Part shown: positions 22,197-34,058 of the stretch, piece by piece
Position numbering within the stretch: the stretch's first letter is position 1
Layout of the letters: every line of letters begins with the position of its first letter
Origin: Eurosta solidaginis
Taxonomy: Eukaryota; Arthropoda; Insecta; Diptera; Tephritidae
Assembly (NCBI RefSeq): GCF_040869045.1
Contig: NC_090320.1
Span: 149,318,941-149,382,940, forward strand
Length of the DNA stretch: 64,000 nucleotides
Direction of reading: 5' to 3'
Made by a program: the position numbers and the translations under genes
The notes under the pieces: model-generated
Told to the model about the DNA's origin: nothing
Database searches by the model: none
What the model saw: the letters and a program-made list of their open reading frames with translations, nothing else

Positions 22197-24105
22197 ATTT
22201 AAATAATTTTTCTCGGCCGCGCGGATGTGATTGATTCAGTGAAAAAAACAATAAAAGTGAAAAATAAAAATGTGGCAGTGCTGATATGAAAAAAATCAGT
22301 TAAAAAGATATTAATAAAAAAAATTATTATAATATCATATAATTATAATAATTAATATAGTGCTGATATGAAAAAAATCAGTTAAAAAATATTAATTGCA
22401 ACAAAAATTATTGGTTTTTGTTTCTAAATGAAATGAATTGAATTGAACCCAAAGTGTTAAAAAAAAATTTGAATTGAAGTTAATTTATATTAATTAACTG
22501 AATTGATTTAATAAAAATAAAAGTTCTGTTAACTTAATTAAGCGCCAATTTTTACTTTTCACTTCAAATTAATAACTGAATCAAAAATTATTTTTACTGG
22601 ATGAGAAAAAAATCTCAGTAGAAAACAAATGACAAGTGGCGGAAATATGTAGATGTGAGCATGCGACGATAGTGACTCTCCCAGTCGCTCACTTAGTGGG
22701 TGTTGCTAACGATCTCTTTCGTGGTGGATATTTCTGGTGAGTGGTGTTGCGCTCATAAATTGTTCTGTGGTTGCGGATGTTCAACTACCGATGTTTCTTG
22801 TGGCGTGTTGCCTACCGCCGTATATAATGTTGCTAGACTGTGTGTGGTGGCAGGTATTTGCCAAAAATGTTGCCTTGTGTACATGTTCGTGGATAATGTG
22901 TGTAGTGTTAATTTCGGTTTTTGTTTTACCTTGGTGTATGTGCGTGTATATTGGTGACTACTCGTTGTATTCTTGTTCCGGCGAATATTGTTGTGTTTGT
23001 GGTTATTGTTTCTACTGCCCCAGAAGAAATATCTTTTTTTTTTTGTTTATCCTTGTGTGGAAGCAAAAAAACAATGATGCAGCTCCTCCAATTCCCAATC
23101 CTTTAGTTCAGTTGTTGTTGTGGGATTTCGTGCCAGGTTATGTGGATCCTTGAGAGAATTTGAAACCGTGTTGTCGTGAATTTTTGTTGTTACTCGTTGT
23201 GGTAATCGTTGTAGTTGCTATTGACTTTTAATTTTATTGTTTTTTATACTTGTCGCGGCCTATGGCTGCCCCGGGTATCTGAAATATCAAAAATACGTTT
23301 TTCATGAAATATAAGGGAAAGCTAATTTAAAAAAATTTCTACAAATATGTGCACTATTCACGTCCGTGTGTTCATCGGGTCATCTGGTTACGTGGTCATA
23401 TGCGTTTACTTTATCACAAAAACAAAACAAAACTGAATCTGACCTCACCGGTTCTTAGCCAGATAACTCGATGAACATGTGGACACGCATAGGCCAGCAC
23501 ATTCTTTTACTTCTAAGAAGTCCCCATTCTCACATTTCTCACTACCAACCACCAATTCTTTTACTGCAAAAAACACACCGTGACTTACCTGATTTCAACT
23601 GACAATCAGTTCGCTCCTTCGGTGCGCTCGTTGCGCCAGCAGGGTGGCGGTAATCCTTAGGAAAATTCCCAGGTATTCTGACTCGCACTGAATTTTATCG
23701 ACGCGAAACTTTTCGGAAACCACGCACTTTAAAATAAATCTTTAAACTTTTTGCTGTTCACACTCGAGTTTGAAACGCGCACTATTGACTCGGCACTTGG
23801 CACTTTAAACTTTAAACACTTTAACTTGGTGCAAGCAGCGGGCCCCCTTTATAAGCACTTTTACCTTGCGGTATTTCCCTGGTCACCTTTCAGCCATGGT
23901 CAAGCTTATTTGTGTTCGACGCCTTAGCGGGTGCACCTATGCACGTATATGCATCCCACTAATCAACCACTAACACCTGCGCGTATTTGGCGAAGTATGT
24001 GTAAGTTGAAAAGGAAAGAAAACTTTCGTATATCCATCTGTTCCTATACCCGGCAGCATGGAATCAAACAAAATTTTTGGGTTAAATACAAAGGATGTCG
24101 TAACA
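22197..24105. repeat. 2-kb repeat, copy A
   Basis: Same orientation and similar in sequence to 50090-52356. Shared landmarks are tttttctcgg near the start, gtcagtgctgatatgaaaaa, cgacgatagtgactctccca, ggtgttgctaa, gttgcctaccgccgt, agataactcgatgaac and aatcaaacaaaatttttggg near the end. Copy A internally duplicates the gtgctgatatg segment (about 22277 and 22362) and lacks an approximately 350-bp block present in copy B. On the minus strand it has a TATA box and, downstream of it, a good splice-donor-like cag/gtaagt near 23590. No conserved protein was found. It could be an LTR or the non-coding end of a larger element. Confidence 0.75.
23846..23855 (-). promoter_or_regulatory. TATA box in 2-kb repeat, copy A
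   Basis: The minus strand reads CTTATAAAGG followed by a G/C-rich stretch. The matching position of copy B (52082-52091) reads CTATAAAAGG. Conservation of a TATA element between diverged copies suggests a minus-strand promoter. Confidence 0.5.
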
Positions 24106-24771
24106 GGCTCGCATCCGCCGATGGTGCCTGCGTCATGGAGCGTGTGCGTAAAAGAAATTCATAACGCAGCCTTGGGTTTGGTTTTGTGTATTGTGGGCCC
24201 ACGTGTGGCCTCGACCCAATCCCTAAGCCGGGCTTCTTTATCCTCTTCCTGCAATTTTTTTCTTGCAATGCACTTAAATTTTAACACATATTTAAATTAC
24301 TACTGTCAATGGGCTTAAATCTATCACTGGGTTGTCACTTACTACGCTAATATCACAGATCTTCTATAACTACAATGCTAATATCACAGGTTATTGGTCC
24401 TAAACCTATATCACAGATACATGTTAAAAAAAAGGTTATTTAGTAAATAAGGGTATAAAAAAGGGTTTGTATAATTACAAAAAAAAAAAATAAATAAAAT
24501 CAAATAAAGATAAATACAAAAATGCAAAACAAATAAACAACTAATTACAAAAAAAAATCTTATGGTTAAATCAATTAAGTGGTCATCCCTGCATCACTAC
24601 ATCGTAGGTCGTCTAATCGAATCTACGCGATATCCCAATGACGAGATCACAACACTTAACATCTAAGAAAAGGACTACACATAACATGCAGCTACGATGC
24701 CAACAAGTCCTTGGCGTGGTATATACCTATCTTCTTGCCACTAACGTCGCCGAGCTCATGCATCGCTTTCC
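24106..24771. other. Spacer between 2-kb repeat and Gypsy-B pol
   Basis: No gene. Contains gctaatatcacag twice near 24350 and 24390 and A-rich DNA. In element orientation it would be the 3' untranslated part of Gypsy-B if copy A of the 2-kb repeat were its LTR, which is not shown. Confidence 0.35.
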
Positions 24772-25570
24772 CTATCCCTTTCTCAACACTGTGCATTTCA
24801 CCCGTTTCGGTGCCAGTTTTGCGTTGAAATTATCAATTTTAGAGCTTTGCTTGAAGTTGCGCCGGTAAACAGTTTGACCAACTTTGAAAACCACATCCTT
24901 CGCTCTCGTATCGTAAACTTTTCTACTTCTCTCGTGTGCCAACTTCAATTCTACCATTATATTGTTTCTGAGCATCTCCAGCCTATCTTCCTTTGGCGCT
25001 ACTTTGCAATCTTCATCCTTCAGTGCGCTTAATTTCCGGCTCAGTTCGTAAGATGCTCCGTGTTGCATCATCGGAAAACCAAATACTGCCGCATATGGTC
25101 AAGTGTTAATCGCAGCATGTACCACACTGCGTCGCTCACATACTTGACCCAATTCTTTTGGTTTTCCTTTATATATGACCGAACTATCTGCAACACGGAG
25201 CGGTTAACCCTTTCAGCCGCATTTGTTTGTGGTGAATAGAATGCCGTTCGAACATGTGTTGTGCTATACTTCTCCAGGAAAGACGTGAACAATTCTGACG
25301 TAAACTGCTTACCACTGTCCGAATGGACATATTCGCGAACTCCAAAAATGTGAAATACGTCTCTTTCTAAATATTTTACAACATCTGCTGACGCGGCTTT
25401 TCGCATCGGCTTAAGAAACACAAACTTAGAAAAATGATCGACACATACAAACACATAAACATTACCATCACGAGTACGTGGGTAAGGAACCATAAAATCG
25501 ATAAACAAACGTTGAAAAGGGCGTTCAGTGATACGTTACACATTTCGCACGTTGTTAGATATGCGTGTAC
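24772..25570 (-). pseudogene. Gypsy-B integrase, degenerate
   Basis: The catalytic core reads IDFMVPYPRTRDGNVYVFVCVDHFSKFVF (first Asp), HSDSGKQFTSELF (second Asp) and SPQTNAAERVNRSVLQ (Glu), followed after a frame break near 25070 by a C-terminal part (ERSRKVYDTRAKDVVFKVGQTVYRRNF) ending at 24772. The zinc-binding domain is mostly missing; only a LTTCEMC-like piece is seen near 25550. Confidence 0.85.
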
Positions 25571-26945
25571 GTCAGCCACCATACCTGCGAGCGTTTGTAC
25601 ACGTACCCGTCTGATTCACAAAGTTCTGGCAATCGATCTTTGTTGTCGATCACTGTCTTCCGCAGTTCAACGTATTCGTCAGATTCGAAGTGAGGTGATT
25701 TAAGGTCAATGTCTAACATTCTGTCATTAGTTATAATCTCATCGATGCTCATCCTTGATAACGCGTCAGGCACTATGTTTTGGGTTCCTTTAAGGTGTAG
25801 GATCGTGAAATTATATCCTTACAGCTTCAAGCTCCATCTCGCCAGTCGACCAGCCAGATCCTTTTGGTTCATAAACCACTTCAGGCTCGCGTGATCCGTT
25901 ATCACCGTAAAGGGTAAACCCCCCACATAATGCCTTAACCTTTTTATACTAATTACAGCCGCGTAACACTCTAGCTCAGTTATACTATAATTCCACTACG
26001 CTTTATTAAGTTTGGCTGAAACATAGGCAATTGGTTGTTCGTTACCTTCGTCGTCGAGTTGGAAAAGTACTCCTCCAACTCCGTTCGTTGATGCGTCCAA
26101 TTGTATGTAGAAATGTCTGTCAAAGTCCGGATGCATTAGTACTGATGCCGATATCAGTTTTTGTTTCAACGTCTCGAATGCCTTTCTGGCGTCCTCTGTT
26201 AAAGTGAATTTCTTTATGTTTTCTTTCGTCAGTCGGTCATGTAGGGGTGCTGCGATGGTGGCATAATCCTGAATGAAACGTCTATACGATCCTGCATTCC
26301 ATAGGAACCTTCTGAGCTGTTTCGGGGTTCGTGATTCGGGAAAGTCCCGCATTGCTGCTACCTTTCTATCATCCGTGCGGATGCATCCATCCCCAACCAC
26401 GTATCCGAGGTAACACACTTCCTTAAAACAAAATTTGCTCTTTTCAACGTTTATCGTCAATTTTGCAGCACGAAGACATTTGGCTACTACAGACAGCAAA
26501 TACAAATGAGACGAGGAATCATCGGAACATACAAGTAAATCATCTAAATAAACGAACACAGACTCTCGAAGGGAAGCAGATATCACCGTATCCATCAGTC
26601 GGCATATTCGCTGTGCAGCGTTGCACAGCCCGAATGGCATGACTGTGAAATGATACAAGGGTTTACCAGGTACAGTGAAAGCAGTTTACTCCCTGGACTT
26701 TCGCTCTAAGGTTATTAGCCAAAACGCGTCCTTCAAATCAATGGCAGATATGTACCTGGTATTCTGAATACGACTTAATATTCCATCGATGTTAGGGAGA
26801 GGGTAGGCATCCTTAATGCTTCGTTCATTTAACTTTCTTACATCCAAACACACCCCGTTATTCGTTCCTTTAACGAGACGGGGGAATTCCACCAGCTGTT
26901 GCTTTCTTCGATCACTCCCATTTCCAACATCCGGTCCAACTCTGC
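25555..26945 (-). pseudogene. pol: Gypsy-B reverse transcriptase and RNase H
   Basis: RT motifs in order: KDAYPLPNIDGIL, SAIDLKDAFWLI, MPFGLCNAAQRICR, catalytic FVYLDDLLVCSD, KFCFKEVCYLGYVVG. RNase H shows QLDASTNGVGGVLFQ, TELECYAA and ITDHASLKW, then GTQNIVPDALSR. In-frame stops occur after ERKSRE (26686), after SAKLNKA (25996) and in RNase H, and frames shift at the N-terminus. Closely related in plan to Gypsy-1 (VPDALSR, YLDDLL), but more decayed. Confidence 0.9.
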
Positions 26946-27500
26946 GTAGATCAACTTTGGTATGGCCGGAGAAATCGGATAATGGCGCTGTTTAACCGCA
27001 AGGTTTTCATCCGTAACCTCGATGATATGCTGCTCAACATCCGTTTTACCTAACCCAAGGATTGCGAATGAGGGAACTGCGCTTTAACTCGGTCTAAAGC
27101 CATTGTTTCATCAAAATTTAACACGTGTTGCACCGCCTCGAATGACAAGTCTCCTTCGGCGGGTGCGAGCTCTGACACGACCAACCCATTAGACGTAACA
27201 CTCGGACTTCTGCTGACTACGTTCAGCTGAAAGGCTTGCCAGAAGTCGATCCCTAGGTATACCTCTTGTTGTAACCCAGGCACTATAAGGAACTCCAGCT
27301 CTTTAGTGGTATTGTCCCACCACACTGGAAGACTGACAACCCCTACGACTGTGGTTTCACCCCCCCCCCCCCCCCCCCTTGGCTGTCTTCACATTTTGTC
27401 CCTGGATCGGCAGAACCAAATGTTCTTTCCCTGATAAGATTTTGTCGGAATTCTTCCCTAAGCAGCTTGCCCCGGCCACTGAATCTAAGAGTGCTAGCAC
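26946..27500 (-). pseudogene. Gypsy-B protease region with altered active site
   Basis: The frame contains ALLDSVAGASCLGK, in the position of the retropepsin motif LLDSGA. The active-site triad reads D-S-V with G displaced, so activity is unlikely. Downstream the flap-to-C-terminal part has FLIVPGLQQEVYLGIDFW. A run of about 18 G (minus strand) at 27361-27378 lies in the middle. Confidence 0.75.
27359..27380. repeat. Homopolymer C tract
   Basis: About 18 or more consecutive C on the plus strand inside the Gypsy-B protease frame, read as a glycine run on the minus strand. Length is prone to slippage and sequencing error. Confidence 0.7.
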
Positions 27501-28250
27501 TTCGTTTCCACCGATTCCGTTTTCGCGAAAAACCTGTTTTCTCCCTTAACCGTCACAATAGCTGCAACAATTTTCTGTCGTATACGTTGAAACCTTTTAT
27601 GTTTTTCCCTAATCTTCTGTATTTTTATAAAATTTTTGTTACTACTCTGCTTAGCCTTAATCCCTTCGCAAAATATTCGTCTACGTGCTTCATCATATTT
27701 CATTTTTCGCACATGTAGACTTTCACTTACAGGCTCGTGTTTCTTTACAATTGTATCACTCAAATTCACCCCTCTATCTCTCTTTAAAATTGTCAACCTC
27801 TTATCTCCATCTAAATATCCCCCGGGTGATTTGGAGTCTGGACAGAGTGCTCGGTCATCTCTGCCAGTGCCCAGTTTCCCGCTTCAGGCTTAAAGACACA
27901 AAACGACGAGTCACCGCCACACGCAAAACATTTCATGAAGTGGAAGGACGATTTACACTTAGTGTTTTTCCCTGCTTCTGCCGGATTCTTTATGTAAAAA
28001 TCTACCGGCATTCCACAGGAAAAGCACAACATTAGGTGCAATGGGGAAGGACAAAACATTTGATTGGGGTTGGCACTGGGGTTAGCACTTTTATTAGGGA
28101 CATTAGACGAAAACCTACACTAGGACGATTGGAAAGGGTTCGAAAAGTGGGTATTGGCGGTTCTCGCGTGCCTGACGCAACTGGTCGGTTCTTATCCTTG
28201 CTGAAAGCTTCCAGCCAGAATCGAAAAATTCACAACAAAAAAATTTAAAT
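27494..28250 (-). pseudogene. Gypsy-B nucleocapsid and Gag-Pol linker
   Basis: Frames at 27811-28059 and 27494-27796 hold paired cysteines (CFSCG, CFACG) in a zinc-finger-like arrangement and a basic linker (KYDEARRRIFCEGIKAKQ, KIREKHKRFQRIRQK). The upstream part to about 28250 is in shifted frames. The capsid part of Gag is absent. Confidence 0.65.
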
Positions 28251-28649
28251 AAAGATAAAAATGTGCGTATGGATAAACGACACTAATAATAAAAAAATTT
28301 TAATCGAAAATAAAATACCTTGATGAGTTACCGAAACAATATTTGATCAAATTCCAAAAAAATAACAAAGTTCAAAATCTCCTCACTAAAATATACAAAT
28401 ATTAACTAAATACGCTTATGTATAGATATGAATGTATGCAAATTATAAAAAATGTATTAACATGTTAAAAAAAATCTACGACAAAAATGCGCAAATAGTA
28501 GAAATCCAAGCGCAAATAAACTTCAAAAAAAAAATAAAAATTATAATACAAAAATATAACTATGAATGTATGTATGTACATTAATAATTGTCAAAGAATT
28601 TAAAAATTCATAACAACAAAATGATAAGATAACTAAAATTGTATATGTA
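28251..28649. other. A-rich spacer
   Basis: Very AT-rich with repeated aaaattcaaaa and atgtatgtac words. No gene. Confidence 0.35.
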
Positions 28650-31111
28650 ACAAGTAAGGAAGGCTAAGTTCGGGTGTAACCGAACATTACATACTCAGTT
28701 GAGAGCTGTGGAGACAAAGTAAGGGAAAATCACCATGTTGTAAAAAGAACCTAGGGTAACCCTGGCATGTGTTTGTATGACATGTGTATCAAATGGAAGG
28801 TATTAAAGAGTATTTTAAAGGAAGTGGGCCATATTTCTATAGATGGACGCCTTTTCGATATATCGCCATAAAGGTGGACCAGGGGTGACTCTAGAATTTG
28901 TTTGTACGATATGAGTATCAAAAGAAAGGTGTTAATGAGTATTTTAAGAGGGCGTGGGCCTTAGTTCTATATGTGGACGCCTTTTCGAGATATCGCCATT
29001 TGTACTATATGGGTATCAAATGAAAGGTGTTAATGATTATTTTAAAAGGGAGTGGGTCTTAGTTCTATAGGTGGACGCCTTTTCGGAATATCGTTATAAA
29101 AGTGGACCAGGGTTGACTCTAGAATGCGTTTGTACAATATGGGTATCAAACGAAAGGTGTTAATAAGTGTTTTAAAAGGGAGTGGGCCTTAGTTGTATGG
29201 GTGGACGCCTTTTCGGGATATCGCCATAAACGTGGACCAGGGGTGACTTTAGAATGCGTTTGTACAATATGGGTATCAAATGAAAGGTGTTAATGAGTAT
29301 TATAAAAGGGCATGGGCCTTAGTTCTATAGGTGGACGCCTTTTCGAGATATCGCCATAAAGGTGGACCAGGGGTGACTCTAGAATTTGTTTGTACGATAT
29401 GGGTATCAAATGAAAAGTGTTAATGAGTATTTTAAAAGGGAGTGGGCCTTAGTTCTATAGGTGGATGCCTTTTCGAGATATCGCCATAAAGGTGGGCCAG
29501 GGGTGACTCTAGAATTTTTTTGTACGATATGGGTATCAAATGAAAGGTGTTAATGAGTATTTTAAAAAAGATTGGGCCTTAGTTCTATATGTGGACGCAT
29601 TTTCGAGATATCGCCATAAACTTGGACCAGGGGTGACTCTAGAATGCGTTTGTACGATATGGGTATCAAATTAAAAGTATTAATGAGGGTTTTAAAAGGG
29701 AGTGGCCCTTAGTTGTATATGTGAAGGCGTTTTCGAGATTTCGACCAAAATGTGGACCAGGGTGATCCAGAACATCATCTGTCGGGTACCGCTAGTTTAT
29801 TTATATATGTAATACCACGAACAGTATTCCTTCCAAGATTCCAAGGGCTTTTGATTTCGCCCTGCAAAACTTTTTCATTTTCTTCTACTTAATATGGTAG
29901 GTGTCACCCCCATTTTACCAAGTTTTTTTCTAAAGTTATATTTTGCGTCAATAGGCCAATACAATTACCATGTTTCATCCCTTTTTTCGTATTTGGTATA
30001 TAATTATGGCATTTTTTTAATTTTTCGTAATTTTCGATATCGAAAAAGTGGGCGTGTTCATAGTCGGATTTCGGGCATTTTTTACACCAATACAAAGTGA
30101 GTTCAGATAAGTACGTGAACTGAGTTTAGTAAAGATATATCGATTTTTGCTCAAGTTATCGTGTTAACGGCCGAGCGGAAGGACAGACGGTCGACTGTGT
30201 ATAAAAACTGGGCGTGGCTTCAACCGATTTCGCCCTTTTTCACAGAAAACAGTTATCGTCCTAGAATCTAAGCCTCTACCAAATTTCACAAGGATTGGTA
30301 AATTTTTGTTCGACTTATGGCATTAAAATTATCCTAGACAAATTAAATGAAAAAGGGCGAAGCCACGCCCATTTTGAAATTTTCTTTTATTTTTGTATTT
30401 TGTTGCAACATATCATTACTGGAGTTGAATGTTGACATAATTTACTTATATACTGTAAAGATATTAACTTTTCTTTTAAAATTTGAATTTAAAATTTTTT
30501 TTTCTAAACAGTGGGCGTGGTCGTTCTCCGATTTTGCTAATTTTTATTAAGCAGACATATAGTAATAAGAGTAACGTTCCTGCCAAATTTCATCATGATA
30601 TCTTCAACGACTGCCAAACTACAGCTTGCAAAACTTCTAAATTACCTTCTTTTAAAAGTGGGCGGTACCACGCCCATTGTCCAAAATTTTGAAAAAATTT
30701 TCTATTCTGCGTCATAAGTTCAACTCACCTACCAAGTTTCATCGCTTAATCCGTATTTGGTAATGAATTATTGCACTTTTCGATTTTTCGAAATTTTCGA
30801 TATCGAAAAACTGGGTGTGGTTATTATCCGATATCGTTCATTTTAAACAGCGATCTGAGATGAGTGCCCAGGAACCTACATACCAAATTTCATCAAGATA
30901 CCTCAAAATTTACTCAAGTTATCGTGTTTAGAGACGGACGGACGGACGGACGGACGGGCGGACGGACATGGCTCAATCGAATTTTTTTTCGATACTGATG
31001 ATTTTGATATATGGAAGTCTATATCTATCTCGATTCCTTTATACCTGTACAACCAACCGTTATCCAATCAAAGTTAATATACTCTGTGAGCTCTGCTCAA
31101 CTGAGTATAAA
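28650..31111 (-). repeat. Long dispersed repeat, copy 3, full-length, with 130-bp units
   Basis: Reverse complement of copies 1 and 2, with both termini. It begins caagtaaggaaggctaag...actcagttgagagct and ends gagctctgctcaactgagtataaa, so the ends share an inverted actcagttgag. Between about 28780 and 29760 there are eight tandem units, seen from gtatcaaa at about 28785, 28913, 29013, 29143, 29273, 29403, 29533 and 29663; the period is 130 bp except one unit shortened by about 30 bp. The rest is unique, with several tttcgatatcgaaa palindromes and a ggacggacggac block. No protein. Confidence 0.88.
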
Positions 31112-31495
31112 AATATGTATGTATGTAAATTAAAAACATATAACTGAAATGATCAAAAATTCACAACAAAACTACGATAATGAATAAAAGTGCATATGCA
31201 TACACGTATATAATAATAAAAAAATTCAAAAATTCAAAAATTTAAAATTCCAAAATTAAAAATATTAACAATATTACTAACTAAAAAAATTAGTTGTTGC
31301 TTAAATTCAAAAATAAATCAATTCAAGTTGTGTGTGTATGCGTGTATACACTTTCGTTATCTAACAAAATAATTAAATAGAGTGTGTGTGTGCAACTTAT
31401 GCTAACTAAAAACAAAAAAAATGTATTCGTAAAAGGAAAGTTAAGTTTTACGATTCGTTTTTATATGTGTAATGATCAAAATTCTATATTCAAAC
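31112..31495. other. A-rich spacer before Gypsy-A
   Basis: Low-complexity AT-rich DNA with tgtgtgtgtg stretches; no gene seen. Confidence 0.35.
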
Positions 31496-31735
31496 TGTAA
31501 TGTCCTTATATTTATTCTGTCATGTCACCCTTTTATTATACCATGCTTATTATACCATGCATTTCTGGCAGATGGTAAATGTCACTTGCTGGCAGAAATG
31601 CAGCCAACTTCGCTTTTGCTCTGGTTCCTGCTTCTTCCGGTGAACATCAGAGAGAAAAGTCGAAAAATAATAGGCAGCGACAATAAAATCTTAAAATAAA
31701 TTATCAATCGTATTATTTTAAAAGACAAGATTTCA
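31496..31735 (+). mobile_element. Gypsy-A left (5') LTR
   Basis: 240-bp LTR starting TGTAATGTCC and ending GACAAGATTTCA (TG...CA), matched by 48350-48589 with only scattered substitutions. The flanks caaac (left) and aaaac (right) could be a one-mismatch target duplication. It defines the outer boundary of a 17-kb nest. Confidence 0.88.
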
Positions 31736-31819
31736 GCCTCAGGTGTGGGGTGTTTCCCTACTGCTCCCACATTAATATTTCGCTATTTGAAAAAAAAAAA
31801 AACTTAACCTATGAAAAAA

Positions 31820-33107
31820 ATGCATAATACACGTTCCAATATGAAAGCAGCAGTCAGCGGTAGTGCTATTCAAAGCAAAAAAAACCGGCCAAAAACCTGC
31901 AGATGTTAAAAATGTAACTGCTGCCTCCGTTTACAGTGTTCCTGGTGCACCCAGTCTTTCAGCTGCCACCGATGCCACTTCTGTTCATACCGCTGCCACT
32001 ACCAATTATGCCGCTGCCACTACCAATTCTACCGCTGCCAATATTATCATTGCCGCTCTTGCTACAATCACCGATGTTAGTACAACCACCACCGCTACCA
32101 CTACAAATTCCGCTGCTGTCAGTACGATCACCACCAATGCTATTCCAAATGCCATTACTTTTGCTACTGCCATTGCTGCAACCAATAGGGCTATTTTAGC
32201 TGCTAGCCCTGAAATCGACGTTGGTGATGGCTCATTTATGTTTAACGTCGACCGTGTCACTCCTGGCGTTTCAGTGCCTGCTGTTAGCTACAATGCAACC
32301 CAAATGGTTCCGTCCGATGAGGTAAACCACCTTCAGGAGCAGCTAAAAATTTTGAAACTAAAACTCGAATTAGCAGAGCTGCAATCTCTAGTGCCACAAC
32401 CAGGCATTCATTCTGACATACGCCTCCGTAAATTTATTCATTTTTATGAGCTCGATGGTCCATAAATTCAGTGGTGAAAACCATTACGACATATATAAGT
32501 GATTTTTGTTATTTGAGGACTACGCCGACGCTAATAATTTTAGCGAACGACATAAGTGCTTAGCTCTGAGGCGATGTATGTCTGGCACAGCTAAAGGGTT
32601 CGTATTGAGTCAAGGGCTTGCAGATTATCCAACACTAAAAACGTTACTATGTGCTATGTTCAAACGCAATTGCTCCCGGCAAGAGGTTTACCGCCAGCTA
32701 CGAGCCCGTAATTTAAAATCGTCAGAATCTTGCGTGAGTTACGTCGTTGCAATGCAGTCAATCGCCGCACAATCAGAGATAGCAGAGCAGGAGTTAGTCG
32801 ATTTAATCATTGACGGGATCCCGGACCATACCAACAGCATAAGCATTTTATATGGCGACAACACGGTGAGTGACTTAATCCGACGTATGGAGCGGTATGA
32901 ACAACGGCCGCAGAATGCTACTTTGCGTAGGCCATCGAATACTTCTTCGATACGTACCGAAACAAAAGTGGGTGCTTCGGAAGATCTCTCTGCGGTACGC
33001 TGTTTTAACTGTTCACGTTTCGGGCACTACAAAAGCAGCTGCCCGAAACCACAGCGAGCCAGACGACCAGTGTTGCAGCTGTTTCCAGTGATGAATATGA
33101 TTATCTA
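31820..33107 (+). pseudogene. gag: Gypsy-A Gag
   Basis: The start is likely the ATG at 31820 (MHNTRSNMKAAV). A run of eight A near 31880 shifts the frame into an Ala/Thr-rich stretch (32.0-32.2 kb), then a coiled-coil-like LQEQLKILKLKLELAELQ. A second frame change and a TGA near 32505 precede the capsid part (LLFEDYADANNFSERHKCLALRRC, MFKRNCSRQEVYRQLRAR, LIIDGIPDHTNSI) and a CCHC knuckle CFNCSRFGHYKSSC. Gag coats and packages the element RNA; this copy is broken. Confidence 0.88.
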
Positions 33108-33119
33108 GAATCTAAGCAA

Positions 33120-33771
33120 GAGGTAAATGTGGCCTTTTATGAAAAAAATCGAGGTAGATGGTCACGGTTTACAATTACTATTTCTCCTTTTGATTCCGGC
33201 AATTGAATTAGTATTGTACGGAAATCGATTGCTGAACGATTTCTGAAGCTATCAAATATTGCAAATCCTACGAAATTCGTTGGAGTCGGTAGAAGCAGAA
33301 TTCCTTCTTTTGGCACTATACTGTGTGCAGTAAAATTTCAAGAAACTATTAAACACATCCACATACTTGCAGTTCCAGATGAAACATTAACTATACCTTT
33401 AATTCTTGGTCGAAAATTTTTGACACAATTTAATATTCACTTAATAAAAGTAAATCTCTCCAGCTCTGAATTTAATAAAGGGGAAAATAATCTATTGAAA
33501 ATAAATGAATTTAATAAAGAGAAATGTAAACCTTATGCATATAATTCGATTAATTGTAAAGCTGATGTTAATTGTGGTAAAGTATCGGTTGATAATAAGG
33601 AAATATTAGACAATGTGTGTGAGAAATTCGATCCGGAATACGATGAGAAAAGGGACTTAGGAAAATTTAAAGATTGTTCAGATAACGAATATGATTTGTT
33701 TGATTTAGCCGTGAGGGATATAGATGCCATCGTTGAAAGTGTAGTCCAGTCAGAGGTAGACATAGGACCAG
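33120..33771 (+). pseudogene. Gypsy-A protease and linker, cut by Harbinger
   Basis: Retropepsin-like FDSGN followed by an in-frame TGA, then KFVGVGRSRIPSFGTI and the C-terminal LILGRKFLTQFNIH. A variable acidic linker follows, until the CAG at 33769-33771, where the PIF/Harbinger element begins. The frame happens to continue open into the transposon end, but that part is not gypsy coding. Confidence 0.8.
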
Positions 33772-33859
33772 GGCCCTATTCCACAAAACAACTTATCAAC
33801 TTTTCACTTTGCACTTATCGATTTTTATTTTATTGCAAAGTGAAAAGTGTTTCTGTTCC

Positions 33860-34010
33860 ACAATATTCTTTGCAAATCTCACTATGTGTTGAGCTTAGTT
33901 TTGCAAAGGCTTTGCTAACGGAACATATTTTTGCAAAGACTTTTCACTCTCTGCAAAGTCTTTGCGTTTTATTGAAAAGTGGGCGTGCAAGGTGTTCCAC
34001 AAACCACAGA
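33860..34010. repeat. Subterminal repeats of Harbinger, left side
   Basis: Several copies of a palindrome-like gcaaag-n-ctttgc with cttttca (for example gcaaaggctttgc near 33903 and gcaaagtctttgc near 33955). Similar words recur at 37980-38230 beside the right TIR. They probably serve as binding sites for the transposase or its accessory protein. Confidence 0.55.
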
Positions 34011-34058
34011 AACGTCTTTGCATTTGTTTTGATTCTTTTCACTTTGCATTGTGTGATC

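Noticed and set aside
22737..23153. 138-codon plus-strand frame rich in Cys, Val and Leu
   Set aside because: It lies in the GT-rich part of the 2-kb repeat and the equivalent frame in copy B (50759-51238) is different in length and sequence; no motif.
24044..24318. Overlapping frames near 24.1-24.3 kb on both strands as a gene
   Set aside because: They straddle the edge of the 2-kb repeat and have no recognisable domain.
33420..33771. Reading of the 250-codon plus frame 33420-34172 as one protein
   Set aside because: It is a chance fusion of Gypsy-A protease/linker, Harbinger terminal sequence and Myb exon 1; the TIR at 33772 marks a hard boundary.
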